64,000 bases of DNA from an uncultured Methanobrevibacter sp. (GTDB lineage: Archaea > Methanobacteriota > Methanobacteria > Methanobacteriales > Methanobacteriaceae): positions 1 to 64,000 of the forward strand of contig NZ_CAMJUE010000006.1 in the NCBI RefSeq assembly GCF_946408925.1, written 5' to 3'. Shown one piece after another: positions 44,050-53,815 of the stretch. The notes beneath the pieces were generated by a model that saw only the letters and a program-made list of their open reading frames with translations, searched no databases and had not been told where the DNA came from. The position numbers were made by a program, and so were the translations under genes. How positions within the stretch are numbered: position 1 is the first letter of the stretch; each line of letters starts with the position of its first letter.

Positions 44050-44101
44050 GGTAACCTTATGAATTTCCGAATGGTTATTTTAGGTAACCTTATGAATTTC
44101 C
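44050..44101. repeat. Two tandem copies of GGTAACCTTATGAATTTCC, 33 bp apart
   Basis: Exact 19-bp repeats at 44050-44068 and 44083-44101; a 14-bp copy (GGTAACCTTATGAA) at 44952-44965. Confidence 0.85.
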
Positions 44102-44356
44102 AATTATTATTGGCACATATTATAATAAAATATCCTTATCCAAAACTAATCAAAAAAGTCATATAAGTTTAGTGCATTAAAATAAGTAAAATTAGTTAAA
44201 ATCAATGCCTACAACATGATAAACATGCTCGAACAAGTAGACATTGAACTAAAACTATTCATTCAAAGTTTAGAATTTATGTATCCAAACATGGATTTAA
44301 ACTCTAATGAATATTATGAAATAGATTATATATAAAGTTTATCGTTTTTTAATTTA

Positions 44357-44457
44357 TAAATTGCAGGAAGTGTTCATTGTAAATAAACAAACCCAAACAT
44401 AGCTGATTAAGGCTATCGATAAACAATCATTACAATATTGAAGATTCCTGCAATTTA
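44357..44457. ncRNA. Candidate structured RNA or MITE: nested inverted repeats
   Basis: 13-bp perfect outer stem TAAATTGCAGGAA/TTCCTGCAATTTA, inner ATTGTAA/TTACAAT and ATAGC/GCTAT. Confidence 0.45.
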
Positions 44458-44484
44458 AAGGAGAAATCAATTTATGACATCGGA

Positions 44485-44733
44485 TTAATTATAAGTAATC
44501 CATATGATGACAAATGCAAGACACCACGTCATGATGGTGTATATGAGCATTGCGACCCAAAGTTTTCTTTGGATACCCATAAGGATTCCTCCCTTTGAAT
44601 AAATAGTTTTGCCAAGAGGAGAGTTCATTAGAACAGATGTTCCAAATTCCCTCGTAGGCAATATTATCTTGTTCGAAATAATACCACCCCCTATTGGATC
44701 AAGAGTTTGATTACCCACATATTTGATTTTCAT
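44485..44733 (-). CDS. Small single-TM protein, unknown (possibly prophage)
   Basis: 82 aa ORF with hydrophobic C-terminus. Confidence 0.45.
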   Translation of the reverse strand: MKIKYVGNQTLDPIGGGIISNKIILPTREFGTSVLMNSPLGKTIYSKGGILMGIQRKLWVAMLIYTIMTWCLAFVIIWITYN

Positions 44734-44926
44734 AGTATAACTAATTTTTATTTAGTTCATACTCAACTAAAAATTGCTTTTATCGTGAAAAAAGTAATAA
44801 TGATAAAATATTTTTAACTAGCATTATGCTGAAAAAATGAGAAACATGAAATTTTTTTATGTTTTATGAAAGATCAGAACTTGTTGAAAACAAAAAGCAA
44901 ATTTTATAATTGGTGATGACAATACA

Positions 44927-45823
44927 TTATTCTATAAATTGTCCAAAAAATGGTAACCTTATGAAAATCAAACTGGCTACTTTTAGTATGTTTAATCTGC
45001 ATGGTGAGGCCAGCTCCAGTCTAGGAACATATGCATTTCTTCCAAGGCCTGTTCCATGGCTTACATAACTCATCTTCAAATCTGCACTGGAATATCCGGA
45101 TGGTAAATCTGATATGTTAATCCATTCATTCCATAGGAATTCCTTATCCTTAAACCAGTATACTGCCAAATAATCATCATCATGTATCATGTGTAATCTG
45201 AATTTTTGGTTTGCGGAATCATATGTTCCATAATCCAATTTTGTTATTGTTGGAGTAGTGCTGTTATCGAATATTGCATATGCTGGACGATAGGTTCCTG
45301 AGTCTAATGTAATTCCAATATAAAAACCTGAGAATGGTGAATTTGCTGTTGGAGTACCATAGCTAAAACCTACACCTGAAAAAGCATTATTGTTAAAGTT
45401 AGCCATTGCTCTTCCATATACTACCAAATCAAAACTATCTGTTGGATTGATTGTGCCGGTGTTGAATAATCCCCATGCTGTTGCATTTGAACTCTTTGCT
45501 AAAGATTGAAGATACCAGTAATCGTTATCTACATAGGTTGTTGGATTGTATCTGTTCCATGAATATACATCACATCCGGTTACTGCAACACGATCTCCCA
45601 ATTGGCCAGAATCATATGTTGAACTTCTCTCAATCTTCCAAACTGGAGGATTGCTTATCATACTTATTAGTTTTGAAATTGAATCATTACTGGAATGGCT
45701 TGTGCTTAAATCATCCAGTTGATTTTCAAGTAAAGTTTTTAAACTTGTTAACCTGGTGTTCAGTTCCTGCTCATTAGCTAGAATGTCGGAAAGGTCTGGA
45801 GCCGTATATGACATATTAATCAA
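44927..45823 (-). CDS. Phage fibre / receptor-binding-like protein
   Basis: 298 aa; coiled-coil N-terminus then a beta-rich jellyroll-like region; next to collagen-like fibre genes. Confidence 0.6.
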   Translation of the reverse strand: MINMSYTAPDLSDILANEQELNTRLTSLKTLLENQLDDLSTSHSSNDSISKLISMISNPPVWKIERSSTYDSGQLGDRVAVTGCDVYSWNRYNPTTYVDNDYWYLQSLAKSSNATAWGLFNTGTINPTDSFDLVVYGRAMANFNNNAFSGVGFSYGTPTANSPFSGFYIGITLDSGTYRPAYAIFDNSTTPTITKLDYGTYDSANQKFRLHMIHDDDYLAVYWFKDKEFLWNEWINISDLPSGYSSADLKMSYVSHGTGLGRNAYVPRLELASPCRLNILKVASLIFIRLPFFGQFIE

Positions 45824-46152
45824 CTCCCAAGCAATGTCAGGTTGCTTTGCTGAGCAGAGGTAATGTTTCCAATCGCTGTTTGGATGCTTTCGATTTCTGT
45901 AGCTATTGCACTGTTGGTTACTGCATTTGTTGTATCTGATGTATCCAATGTTGAAGTCATATTAACCGGACCTGCAGGACCAGTTGCACCAGTATCTCCT
46001 TTAGCTCCTTTGAGTTCACTGAGATAAATTATCGCCTCTGTATCATCACCAACGAAAATTATTTGGCCGTGTGATGTGTCCTTATATACATTGACACTAC
46101 GGCCGCTTGCACCAGTTTCACCTTTTATGTTTCCTACATTTATCCATGCCAT
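45820..46152 (-). CDS. Short collagen-like phage fibre protein
   Basis: [32 protein letters not shown]. Confidence 0.75.
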   Translation of the reverse strand: MAWINVGNIKGETGASGRSVNVYKDTSHGQIIFVGDDTEAIIYLSELKGAKGDTGATGPAGPVNMTSTLDTSDTTNAVTNSAIATEIESIQTAIGNITSAQQSNLTLLGS

Positions 46153-46239
46153 ATTTGTATCACCTTTATTATTTGTTTATAAAAAAAGGAAGCGCTAACT
46201 ATTAAGCCAGCACTTCCTTTTGAGGGATTTTAATGGATT

Positions 46240-47112
<873 letters not shown>

Positions 47113-47145
47113 ATATAAACACCTCTATTTATTTAGTTTGAATTT

Positions 47146-47775
47146 TTAATCGTTATGCCAAACGAATAGTTCGCCATCCACTAGGAATGCGTCACCTTCA
47201 TTGGCAGTTGGATGTGCTGCAATTAGTTCTTCGAAAGTATCATAAGACCCGAGGATTACAGTCGCAGCACCTGTATCTCCTGTGTCTCCTTTCTCTCCTT
47301 TACCTCCAAGACTTACTTGGAAACAATTGACATAATTGTATTCATCAGAGTCTGCAACAGGATGAAAAGCCAGGAACTCCCCAGCATTGTCAACAATAGC
47401 TCCGTTTGGTGTCAGTTTGATTCTGTCACCAGCTTTAACAGTTTGACCGGAAGCCAGTTTCAATCTGTAGAGTCCACCTAAGAGAAGTACACTTCCTTTT
47501 CTCTCGCCGTTTGTCATTACAACCGGTTCATTGACAAGGACGCCAACAGGAACTTCTGTTGCGTCACCAGTGTATTTTCTGAGTGACTCTTTTCCTATTG
47601 CTGATTTGTCTGAAATACAAAGTATGTCATCAACCATACACTTATTGGAATACTCGTATCCAAGACTACTACCAGATGTAGTTATTACATTATCGACCAA
47701 TGTTTTAACTCCATCATCCAATAAGAAGGTAGTAATCTCCTTTCTTTCCTCCAATAAAACAATTGTATCATTCAC
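47146..47775 (-). CDS. Phage structural/fibre protein with short collagen-like linker and shared C-terminal module
   Basis: 209 aa; [10 protein letters not shown] then GSYDTFEELIAAHPTANEGDAFLVDGELFVW. Confidence 0.75.
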   Translation of the reverse strand: MNDTIVLLEERKEITTFLLDDGVKTLVDNVITTSGSSLGYEYSNKCMVDDILCISDKSAIGKESLRKYTGDATEVPVGVLVNEPVVMTNGERKGSVLLLGGLYRLKLASGQTVKAGDRIKLTPNGAIVDNAGEFLAFHPVADSDEYNYVNCFQVSLGGKGEKGDTGDTGAATVILGSYDTFEELIAAHPTANEGDAFLVDGELFVWHND

Positions 47776-48365
47776 ATTATCACATCGAATATATGGTTTC
47801 CTTTAACTGAAGGATTGCATTTGATATTGCAGCCGTTTTCACTGGCTAGATTGCAGAAGTATAAATCCTCTGACAATACTGAATCATCAGGGTAAGTGAC
47901 GAACTTAAAGTACGGATAAGATAATTTATTAAAGATTTCCACTTTAATTAACGCTATTCCAAGGCCACCTCCTTTGATTTCAATTGGTCTTGGTATTTCA
48001 TGCATCATTGTGTGACCCCTGATACAGTTTTGATCATCGAAGTTTTTGCCGAAAGTGAATATCACTGTCTGATCAGTATTTGTTCTTTTTCTGTAGTACC
48101 ATCCAAGAGCAATGTCTGACTCGCATTCCAATAGCTTGATTAAGGTGTCAGGCTGCAATTGTATGTCTGAGTCAACCATCAGCACATAGTCATAGTTTCC
48201 GACCATTGCGTTTTTAGCTATTTGATTTCTTGCCTTGGCGCAGTCATAGCCTGAAACATAATCAAAGTACAGACTAAAACCTTCAGGTCTTTTGAGTCCG
48301 TATATGCTTTTGAAACATTCAGGTTTTATGGTTTCAAAGGTTGGAACTGCAATCAGTATCTTCAT
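47772..48365 (-). CDS. GT-A-like glycosyltransferase, prophage-encoded
   Basis: MKILIAVPTFETIKPECFKSIYGL, CAKARNQIAKNA, DYVLMVDSDIQLQPDTL (DxD motif). Confidence 0.8.
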   Translation of the reverse strand: MKILIAVPTFETIKPECFKSIYGLKRPEGFSLYFDYVSGYDCAKARNQIAKNAMVGNYDYVLMVDSDIQLQPDTLIKLLECESDIALGWYYRKRTNTDQTVIFTFGKNFDDQNCIRGHTMMHEIPRPIEIKGGGLGIALIKVEIFNKLSYPYFKFVTYPDDSVLSEDLYFCNLASENGCNIKCNPSVKGNHIFDVIM

Positions 48366-48646
48366 TCCTCACCCTCCAGTTTCTGGATTCTTTGCTCAAG
48401 TTCATTCAAATTAGTCTTATCCTCTTTGTCACATCTATACTGATACAAGTCAATTAATAGTACAATGATGATGGCTAAAGCAAATGGTATTATGCCTTCC
48501 ATTAAAGCATACTTTGTTGCGTTATCCATTATGATGTTGATAGCTATTGCTGTTAAAACAGCACTTGAAATTGTTTTGGTAAAGTTACAGATGATGATTT
48601 TCTTTTTTAAATCTTTCATGGTAATCAGCTTAACAATATTCTCCAT
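48362..48646 (-). CDS. Small membrane protein with C-terminal coiled coil (prophage; holin-like?)
   Basis: 94 aa with two hydrophobic segments; NELEQRIQKLEGEE tail. Confidence 0.6.
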   Translation of the reverse strand: MENIVKLITMKDLKKKIIICNFTKTISSAVLTAIAINIIMDNATKYALMEGIIPFALAIIIVLLIDLYQYRCDKEDKTNLNELEQRIQKLEGEE

Positions 48647-48652
48647 AAAAGC

Positions 48653-48922
48653 CTATTCCTTTTGAGGGTATCCCAAAACTCTTTTAGCTTTTTTCTTTGC
48701 GTATTCAACATCCCCATCGCCTCTTAACCTACTTGCATAATGACTGGCTACGCCTAAAATAATCATTAGTATGCAGTAGGGAATGGTATTTTCTGTGATT
48801 CCTAAAGATTCTGAGTATAACATGATGATTGGTATAATGGTGACTAAAAATGAAGTTAATATGTCAATGTCTTTTCTGTTTCGCTCTAACCATTCATAAA
48901 GCAATGTTTTCCACCTCTTCAT
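48653..48922 (-). CDS. Holin-like small membrane protein
   Basis: 89 aa, two TM segments and a basic C-terminus. Confidence 0.6.
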   Translation of the reverse strand: MKRWKTLLYEWLERNRKDIDILTSFLVTIIPIIMLYSESLGITENTIPYCILMIILGVASHYASRLRGDGDVEYAKKKAKRVLGYPQKE

Positions 48923-49061
48923 ATGATTTGTTTGTGTGGCTGAGTATTATGCCGTCAACACAAATCTTTTCTTCAGTCCTGTAGACTTCTTCAGCGTTTT
49001 CCTCTACGTTTATCCAATCTTCGTATTCTTCAAGGGTTTCAAAGTATTTGATGTATTTCAT
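48894..49061 (-). CDS. Small acidic phage protein (55 aa)
   Basis: MKYIKYFETLEEYEDWINVEENAEEVYRTEEKICVDGIILSHTNKSYEEVENIAL; overlaps both neighbours, ATGA overlap upstream; below ORF-track cutoff. Confidence 0.65.
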   Translation of the reverse strand: MKYIKYFETLEEYEDWINVEENAEEVYRTEEKICVDGIILSHTNKSYEEVENIAL

Positions 49062-49255
49062 TGTGCCTCCCAAGTAATTGAATAGTATAATATTCCATTT
49101 TCGATTTTGAATTCTATAATGGGCTTGACTGCATAGGGATAGCCTGAGTCTACATATTTGGTGCCGTTCCAGTAGAACCAGTGGCCTGTGGCCTGGTCAA
49201 TGTACGGGCCTTTGTTTTCCAATGTTCCGACAAGCTTCCTTATAGTCATAATCAA
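49058..49255 (-). CDS. Small phage protein (65 aa), fibre-associated-like
   Basis: PYIDQATGHWFYWNGTKYVDSGYPYAVKP; first gene of the minus-strand prophage cluster. Confidence 0.6.
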   Translation of the reverse strand: MIMTIRKLVGTLENKGPYIDQATGHWFYWNGTKYVDSGYPYAVKPIIEFKIENGILYYSITWEAQ

Positions 49256-49337
49256 ACCTCACTAATGATATTATATTTTTTATTATATAATTTATTATAT
49301 ATTTTATTATTTCTTTTATATAAAATATACTTTTTCA

Positions 49338-50679
49338 GACTCTTTCAAAAACTTTGTTGATTTTCAAAATCCTTTTTGCGATTGTCATTCCAAATGAGAT
49401 CTCTGCGATAGATTCGTTTTAAAACGCCTCGTTTGGTCTTGAATGTTCGTTTTCTTGATTTTGGCATTGTTTTTTGAAATGCATTTTCAATTTTGTTACT
49501 TGTTTTTTCAATTCGTTTATCTTTTAAGTGATAAATGAAGCTTTTATATCGTGGAGTGATTGATTTTCTGATTATTTTATAAATCACTGGATGAAAATCA
49601 TCTTTACGATAAATTAAAGATTGTACTTCATTTTTGAATTCATTATAATCATTTAAATCGAATAAATCTTTGATTATTTTCAGTTGTTTGTGACATTCTT
49701 GATATTCTTCGTCAGAAATGCGATTTTTATCTTTAAAAGTTTTTAATTGTTTATTTAAACTTTTTTTAGTATGAAAAATACATAATTGATGTTTAAAACC
49801 TAATTTTGGGATAATTGAGGCATATTTTTTATCTAAATCTGTTGTGATTGCAATTTTATTTTTATTTGCTGTAGATTCTCTTAAAAACTTTTCAACAGTT
49901 GTTTCATCTTCAGTATCGTAAATTGCATCGGCTACGATGCAATTTGAAATAGAATCAAGTAATGTGTGACGATATTTCCATTTTCCGTTGATTTTTATCC
50001 ATTCTACATCAAAGACATAATAACCCGAGCAACGCCCTAAATCAAATTCTAAAATGTTTTCATTAACAAAAAGCCAATTTTCAATTGTTTGATGTGAAAC
50101 TGTGATTCCAAAGAATTTTTTAAATGATTTACAAACATTTTTTAAGCTTCCCAGATAATCTGAAATTAAATGTTCTGATTCACTTTTCAATTCATTCGTA
50201 AAATTGCTGTTTTTATCAACAAGACTTGTTAAATCTGTTTGAAAGGTTTTATCACAACGTTTGCAAATATAACGCTGAACCTTCACATTAGTTTTACCAA
50301 TTTCTTTAAATACTAATGTTCTTTTTGTAAAACCATATTTAACAACATGACGAGTTCCACAATGTGGGCATCTAGCCATACTCATTTTAAAATAAGGAAC
50401 ATCCTTTTTAAAACTTAAATCAAAAGATTTCAGAGCTTTTTGACAGGATTTAAAAATTTTCACAAAACGAGGATCTGAAAGGACTAATCTACCATTAGAA
50501 TCGCAAAATATATATTGTTTAACATCTAAAATACTATTTGGAGTATTTGTTTTTTGGTTTAGCATGATAAAAACTTTTACTCCACCTATTTATTAAATTT
50601 AACTATTTTTAGATAAAATTAAAAATTCCAAACCAATTTCATCAAAAAATTTCAAATCAACAAAGTTTTTGAAAGAGTC
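49338..50679 (-). mobile_element. Complete insertion sequence, 1342 bp
   Basis: Inverted ends GACTCTTTCAAAAACTTTGTTGATTT (49338) and AAATCAACAAAGTTTTTGAAAGAGTC (ends 50679) around one transposase ORF. Confidence 0.9.
49345..50565 (-). CDS. DDE-type transposase with N-terminal zinc-ribbon
   Basis: 406 aa; CPHCGTRHVVKYG..CKRCDKTF; candidate catalytic D/D/E in FDVEWIK, TTDLDKKY, NKIENAFQ; lies within the IS ends. Confidence 0.85.
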   Translation of the reverse strand: MLNQKTNTPNSILDVKQYIFCDSNGRLVLSDPRFVKIFKSCQKALKSFDLSFKKDVPYFKMSMARCPHCGTRHVVKYGFTKRTLVFKEIGKTNVKVQRYICKRCDKTFQTDLTSLVDKNSNFTNELKSESEHLISDYLGSLKNVCKSFKKFFGITVSHQTIENWLFVNENILEFDLGRCSGYYVFDVEWIKINGKWKYRHTLLDSISNCIVADAIYDTEDETTVEKFLRESTANKNKIAITTDLDKKYASIIPKLGFKHQLCIFHTKKSLNKQLKTFKDKNRISDEEYQECHKQLKIIKDLFDLNDYNEFKNEVQSLIYRKDDFHPVIYKIIRKSITPRYKSFIYHLKDKRIEKTSNKIENAFQKTMPKSRKRTFKTKRGVLKRIYRRDLIWNDNRKKDFENQQSF

Positions 50680-50700
50680 AATTTATCAAAAGTTTATTAT

Positions 50701-50762
50701 GTAGTTTATATAAATAATATAATAAATTATATAATAAAATTATTTGGAAATGATAATTATGG
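50701..50762 (+). promoter_or_regulatory. Phage intergenic promoter-like module, copy A
   Basis: GTTTATATAAATAA..ATAATAAATTATATAATAAAA..TGATAATTATG. Confidence 0.55.
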
Positions 50763-52060
50763 GAATTGCTTCTTTTATTAAAACCAGATTATTGAATAAT
50801 CGTGTAGAGCAGTACAATACTAAACGTAGTTATTGGGGTGAGGATGAAAGACAACCTCGTACTGATGGAATCAATACCGGTCTGGATCTTGTCGATGCAC
50901 TTCCACCAGTAATCAATAAGACAATAGCTAATGCACGTTATGCTGTTAAACTTGACGGTTATACTGCAGGAGTATTGAAAAACAGAATTGATAAGGCTAA
51001 TGTTAATATTGTACTTGTAGATAAGGAAAACAAACTATCTGCAGAACAGAAATTTACTTTAATCTTATGGGCAAGGAAGATTGATATATCTCAAGTAGCT
51101 AAAAACATCTTTCAGGGAGGAATGGTTGACGGAGAAGGATTAATCAAACCGGTACAACGCTGGGACAAGTCAATAGGCAAATATATAAAACCAATCTTTT
51201 TGGAAATCGGTGCTAACGGTTACGGCCTTAAAAAAGAATTCAATGACGATAATGAAGTGCAACTATACCTTCATGAAATGCCAAAGGATATTGTAAACGG
51301 ATCACCTGAAGAATTCGACAATTATGTTAGTGTGGAAGAAGGAACATTAACGGTTAAGTATGAACCTGATGAAGTCATTAACTTCATGTACAATGAAATC
51401 TACGGCGAAGCTCAAAGCATTATCCTAAATTGCCTAGATGATATATACCACAAGTGCAATCTGGAACGTAACCAAGTGGAGAGAATTAATAAGGATAATA
51501 TCATTGAAGTAAAACCATCACTTGATTCAAACGGCCAGCCTATAATAACCGAACTGTCATCAACCGCTAAAGAGAATCTTTATGCAGATTATGGAACCAC
51601 TGCTGATTCAAATGTGGCTATTGTGCCTCCGGGAATTGAATCCAAAATCTTAGGTGGTAACAACTACCAGTCAGACTATACAAGGCAGACTGAGATTTTT
51701 AGAAACAATATCCTGAGGACATTTGTAACTCCTCAGTCTCAGGCGGGTAATGAAAGATCCAATCAGAACGTTGCTGAATACATCAACGACTCGGCCATTA
51801 CCGGGTTTATCGTTAATGTGGCCAATGACCAGAAATGGGTCTTGAAATACTGCAATCAGCTGTTGAATATGCAGCTGGAACTTATGGGCATTGATGAAAC
51901 ATTGAATATCTATTTCAGCTATTCAAGAGATGATGTATTAAGATACATTATGGAACTTACAGCTGAAGGTGATGAAATCTACAAGAATTATTTAACTAAC
52001 TTCGAAGAGGAGCAGCCTGTAGGTGAGCGGATTGTCAGTGACAGCGGCGTCGAAATATAA
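50744..52060 (+). CDS. Phage portal-like protein
   Basis: 438 aa; GDERQPRTDG-like N-terminus, KNIFQGGMVDGEGLIKPVQRW, QTEIFRNNILRTFVTPQSQAGNERSNQNVAEY; likely start at MGIASF (50759). Confidence 0.65.
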   Translation: MEMIIMGIASFIKTRLLNNRVEQYNTKRSYWGEDERQPRTDGINTGLDLVDALPPVINKTIANARYAVKLDGYTAGVLKNRIDKANVNIVLVDKENKLSAEQKFTLILWARKIDISQVAKNIFQGGMVDGEGLIKPVQRWDKSIGKYIKPIFLEIGANGYGLKKEFNDDNEVQLYLHEMPKDIVNGSPEEFDNYVSVEEGTLTVKYEPDEVINFMYNEIYGEAQSIILNCLDDIYHKCNLERNQVERINKDNIIEVKPSLDSNGQPIITELSSTAKENLYADYGTTADSNVAIVPPGIESKILGGNNYQSDYTRQTEIFRNNILRTFVTPQSQAGNERSNQNVAEYINDSAITGFIVNVANDQKWVLKYCNQLLNMQLELMGIDETLNIYFSYSRDDVLRYIMELTAEGDEIYKNYLTNFEEEQPVGERIVSDSGVEI

Positions 52061-52062
52061 TA

Positions 52063-52126
52063 AAAGTTTATATAAAATAAGTAATAAATTATATAATAAA
52101 TATTATAATAAAATGTGATAATCATG
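52063..52126 (+). promoter_or_regulatory. Phage intergenic promoter-like module, copy B
   Basis: GTTTATATAAAATAA..TAATAAATTATATAATAAA..TGATAATCATG. Confidence 0.55.
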
Positions 52127-53074
52127 AAACATGAACTTTTTGAAGTCGGACTCTATGACTATTCGGATCTGGACAGGCGTCTCAACAAACCTGTCAAATG
52201 GACAAGTGATGATTTAAGACAGATTGCTGAAAACTACCGTGGTGGAATCCCATTAACCTCAGAGCACGACAAGGTCTACATAGGCATTGGAAACAATATC
52301 GTGTTTGAAGAGGATAAGGGAAAGCTGTTCATTGACCTTCCGGATGAGCTTGACATGAAGGGCAAAGGCCTGTCCCCTAAAGTTGATGTTTTACTGAAAG
52401 ATAACGGAGATTCATTTGGAATTGATACTATGAACCTAATAGATGTTGGCGTAACCAAAAACCCAAGAAAAATTACATTGCTGAATTCTGAAATAACCGG
52501 CCAAACCGGAGAGACCGGTGAAACCGCAAATCCCAAGCCTTCTGAAGTTGAAAACCAGGACGCAAATGTGGCAACCAATCTTTTGCTTGAAAAACTCAAG
52601 GGAAAGGATGCGGAAATCGGAAAGCTTCAGGATGAGATAACCACCTTAAAAAAGGAATCCAAAAAGTATGACAAGATAAAAAAATCCATAGAGGAAAACA
52701 AGGAATTCATAAACAATAAGGAGGATATCCTAAAGGAGCTGTCTGAACTTAGAAAACATGAAAACGAAAGGAAAATAAAGGAGTACGAAGCAAAATATAA
52801 TTTCAACTATAATGAAAACGCACAGGATAAGGAAATTATTGATAAGCTACTTACTGGTAATGTAGATATGGAGCTTATGGAGAAGCTGGCCGAGAGAAGA
52901 ATAAAAATCGAAGCCACCAATGACATTTCAACTCCGGGCGGACGCAACCCTCAAAACTCAGGTGAAGTCGGTGAAACCGGATCTGCCGGAGATGAAAACG
53001 CTCCTTCCTTTACAACCCGTGAGGAATACAATAGGATATTGAAGGATATGGGATTTAACAGAACCAGAATATAG
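52124..53074 (+). CDS. Phage capsid maturation protease/scaffold-like protein
   Basis: N-terminal GLYDYSDLDRRLNKPVKWTSDDLRQIAENYRGGIPLTSEHDK, GKGLSPKVDV, then Lys/Glu-rich coiled coil and GRNPQ tail: protease plus scaffold layout. Confidence 0.6.
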   Translation: MKHELFEVGLYDYSDLDRRLNKPVKWTSDDLRQIAENYRGGIPLTSEHDKVYIGIGNNIVFEEDKGKLFIDLPDELDMKGKGLSPKVDVLLKDNGDSFGIDTMNLIDVGVTKNPRKITLLNSEITGQTGETGETANPKPSEVENQDANVATNLLLEKLKGKDAEIGKLQDEITTLKKESKKYDKIKKSIEENKEFINNKEDILKELSELRKHENERKIKEYEAKYNFNYNENAQDKEIIDKLLTGNVDMELMEKLAERRIKIEATNDISTPGGRNPQNSGEVGETGSAGDENAPSFTTREEYNRILKDMGFNRTRI

Positions 53075-53185
53075 CTGTGAAGGTGTCTTTTGCACTGGAG
53101 CTATACTTTCATTTATTTGCTCGTTGTTTATATTTGAGGGGGAAGTGTTTTTGCTTTCCCTTGAAATTAACAAAACTTAACCCTC

Positions 53186-53210
53186 GAACCGACCGGTAAA
53201 CGGTCGGTTC
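53186..53210. terminator. GC-rich hairpin after the prophage head genes
   Basis: GAACCGACCG-gtaaa-CGGTCGGTTC perfect 10-bp stem. Confidence 0.65.
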
Positions 53211-53385
53211 TTAAAATCTGACAATATTAATTATTTCTTCCTATATCCATTGCGACTCATTTCATTCGTCGCAACAGTCCCTCAGAGATGGACAGCTTAT
53301 TTTTTCATGAATGCTGATTAGCGAAAATATCCAGAACAAATCAGTAATATTATTAAGTATTAATGTAATAAATTAGATTAGAGGA

Positions 53386-53496
53386 ATGAATAATATGTTT
53401 TGTAAATGGTTTTATCATGGCTGTTGTCTTATATTCGGGTGTCCCTGTGATTATACGGGTCATGCGGACTCAAAGAATGAAGATAACTTGATATAG
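53386..53496 (+). CDS. Putative Cys-rich 36-aa protein
   Basis: MNNMFCKWFYHGCCLIFGCPCDYTGHADSKNEDNLI, five Cys; GAGG directly upstream of the ATG. Confidence 0.4.
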   Translation: MNNMFCKWFYHGCCLIFGCPCDYTGHADSKNEDNLI

Positions 53497-53815
53497 AATA
53501 TTATAAATTGTTTTTTTGCATTAATGCCTACTTATGATTAGTTTCTACTTTGGTATTGTGGGGTATCAACTATTTTTCAAAAGTAGTCATATTGATAATT
53601 TCTGCAGTTCATAATTAATTTTCCATAGTCAACTCAATAGGTTTATAAATATCAGTTTATCTGCCTTTTTACATGTTAAAATTATGTTTGGATCTTGTCT
53701 CTCTGCAATCTATTTTTTTCATTTTTTAGTTAGGTTTTGATATCTGAATGTTTCCAATATAGCATAATGGGAATGTAGTAAAAAAAATTAGTATGGTGAT
53801 GGTTTTATTGTGTTT

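Noticed and set aside
49330-50687. Target-site duplication around the IS
   Set aside because: The 8 bp on each side (ctttttca and aatttatc) do not match, so no duplication is claimed.
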